Shown here: positions 63,531 to 64,000 of the stretch, piece after piece | Numbering within the stretch: position 1 is the first letter of the stretch | How the letters are laid out: each line of letters opens with the position of its first letter | Assembly (NCBI GenBank): GCA_905221605.1 | Contig: CAJNDS010000935.1 | Span: forward strand, 349,001 to 413,000 | Length of the DNA stretch: 64,000 nucleotides | Direction of reading: 5' to 3' | From: Symbiodinium natans | Taxonomy: Eukaryota > Sar > Dinophyceae > Suessiales > Symbiodiniaceae | Translations under genes and position numbers: made by a program | Notes under the pieces: generated by a model | Told to the model about the DNA's origin: nothing | Database searches by the model: none | The model's input: only the letters and a program-made list of their open reading frames with translations

Positions 63531-63551
63531 CGTTGGGATGCTCGCCACAGC
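63531..63551 (-). CDS. possible 21-nt microexon
   Basis: CATTCTTTTGTTTTCAG|GC ... CCAACG|GTACGTAAG encloses AVASIPT. Both splice sites are close to consensus. Confidence 0.45.
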
Positions 63552-64000
63552 CTGAAAACAAAAGAATGCAAGGTTGCAGCTGGGGTCTAGTGCCTAGGAG
63601 AGGCCGGTTTCGGGTTTCGAGGGCTTAGGCCCTAAACCCTAAACCCTAAACTCTAAACCCTAAACCCTAGCCCTAAACCCTAAACCCAATAGTTCAAAAG
63701 AAAAAGTACAGGGGGCTTAAGCTTTATGGGTTTTGACGGCTTAGGCCAAGCTGCTCCCAAGGAGCCCCAGAACCCTTCAGGGTTAGGGGTTTAGGGTTTC
63801 GGGTTTAGGATTTGGTATTTAGGGTTTAGGGCGACAAGGTAACCCTATACCCTAGCCGCTACACATCCAGCCTGAACCCTAAGCCCGAAACCCCACACCC
63901 CACAAGCCCAAAGGCATCGTGGAGATTCCCTCATCAAGGATAGGGTGTCTTTGCCTGTTCTCTGTGAAAGCCCTAAACCCTTGAAAGCCTTTAAAAACAC

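Noticed and set aside
1-64000. tRNA, rRNA, dinoflagellate spliced leader, CRISPR array
   Set aside because: None seen by eye on either strand. The regularly spaced repeats are telomeric or satellite, without unique spacers.

Overview
The window has no long open reading frame and looks non-coding at first sight: arrays of the heptamer TTTAGGG/CCCTAAA, in both orientations, interrupt it every few hundred bases. Read codon by codon, the unique islands between the arrays (about 60-200 bp each) are mostly open on the minus strand. Many start just after an AG that is followed by G, and many end at GT, GC or GA. I read the window as one or more very intron-dense minus-strand genes whose introns are full of telomeric heptamers and short inverted-repeat elements. 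Roughly a hundred candidate exons can be made out. The plus strand of an island is often open too, so single exons are tentative unless splice sites and phase agree.

The organism is most likely a dinoflagellate or close alveolate relative. The reasons are the TTTAGGG heptamer scattered at interstitial sites, 5' splice sites of GC and GA type beside GT, a frequent G after the acceptor AG, short exons, one dominant coding strand, and Thr/Ser-rich coding segments. No ribosomal RNA, tRNA, spliced-leader sequence or complete gene was found, so the species cannot be named.

Best-supported locus, 58.4-59.0 kb, minus strand: three exons join in phase across a 146-nt GA-AG intron and a 59-nt GC-AG intron, both built almost entirely of telomeric heptamers. 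The joined protein carries a GHSHxDxDQFF motif like that of the DUF7869 family. A paralogous copy of the first of these exons lies at 55.5 kb with conservative replacements and no frameshift. Other phase-consistent exon pairs lie at 17.36-17.67, 27.0-27.3 and 29.6-30.0 kb.

Layout: 0-5.7 kb, exons among heptamer arrays. 5.7-7.0 kb, an AT-richer island with an ATGT microsatellite. 7-23 kb, regular exon/array alternation. 23-25.4 kb, satellites and minisatellites almost free of heptamers. 25.4-47.5 kb, exons, arrays and many short TIR elements. 47.8-48.45 kb, a plus-strand reading frame resembling a non-LTR retrotransposon tail that ends in (CAC)n joined to CCCTAAA. 48.5-59 kb, Thr/Ser-rich exons and a duplicated block (51.65-52.5 and 57.46-58.26 kb). 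59-64 kb, more exons and a perfect 58-bp telomeric palindrome.

Several short element families recur. Element A is about 110 bp with GT/AG-like ends in two subfamilies. Element B is about 125 bp with perfect TIRs. A 109-bp hairpin element has one copy with a 6-bp target duplication and an empty paralogous site. Heptamer DNA is also found inside one arm of an element B copy, which shows that telomeric DNA arrived there after the element.
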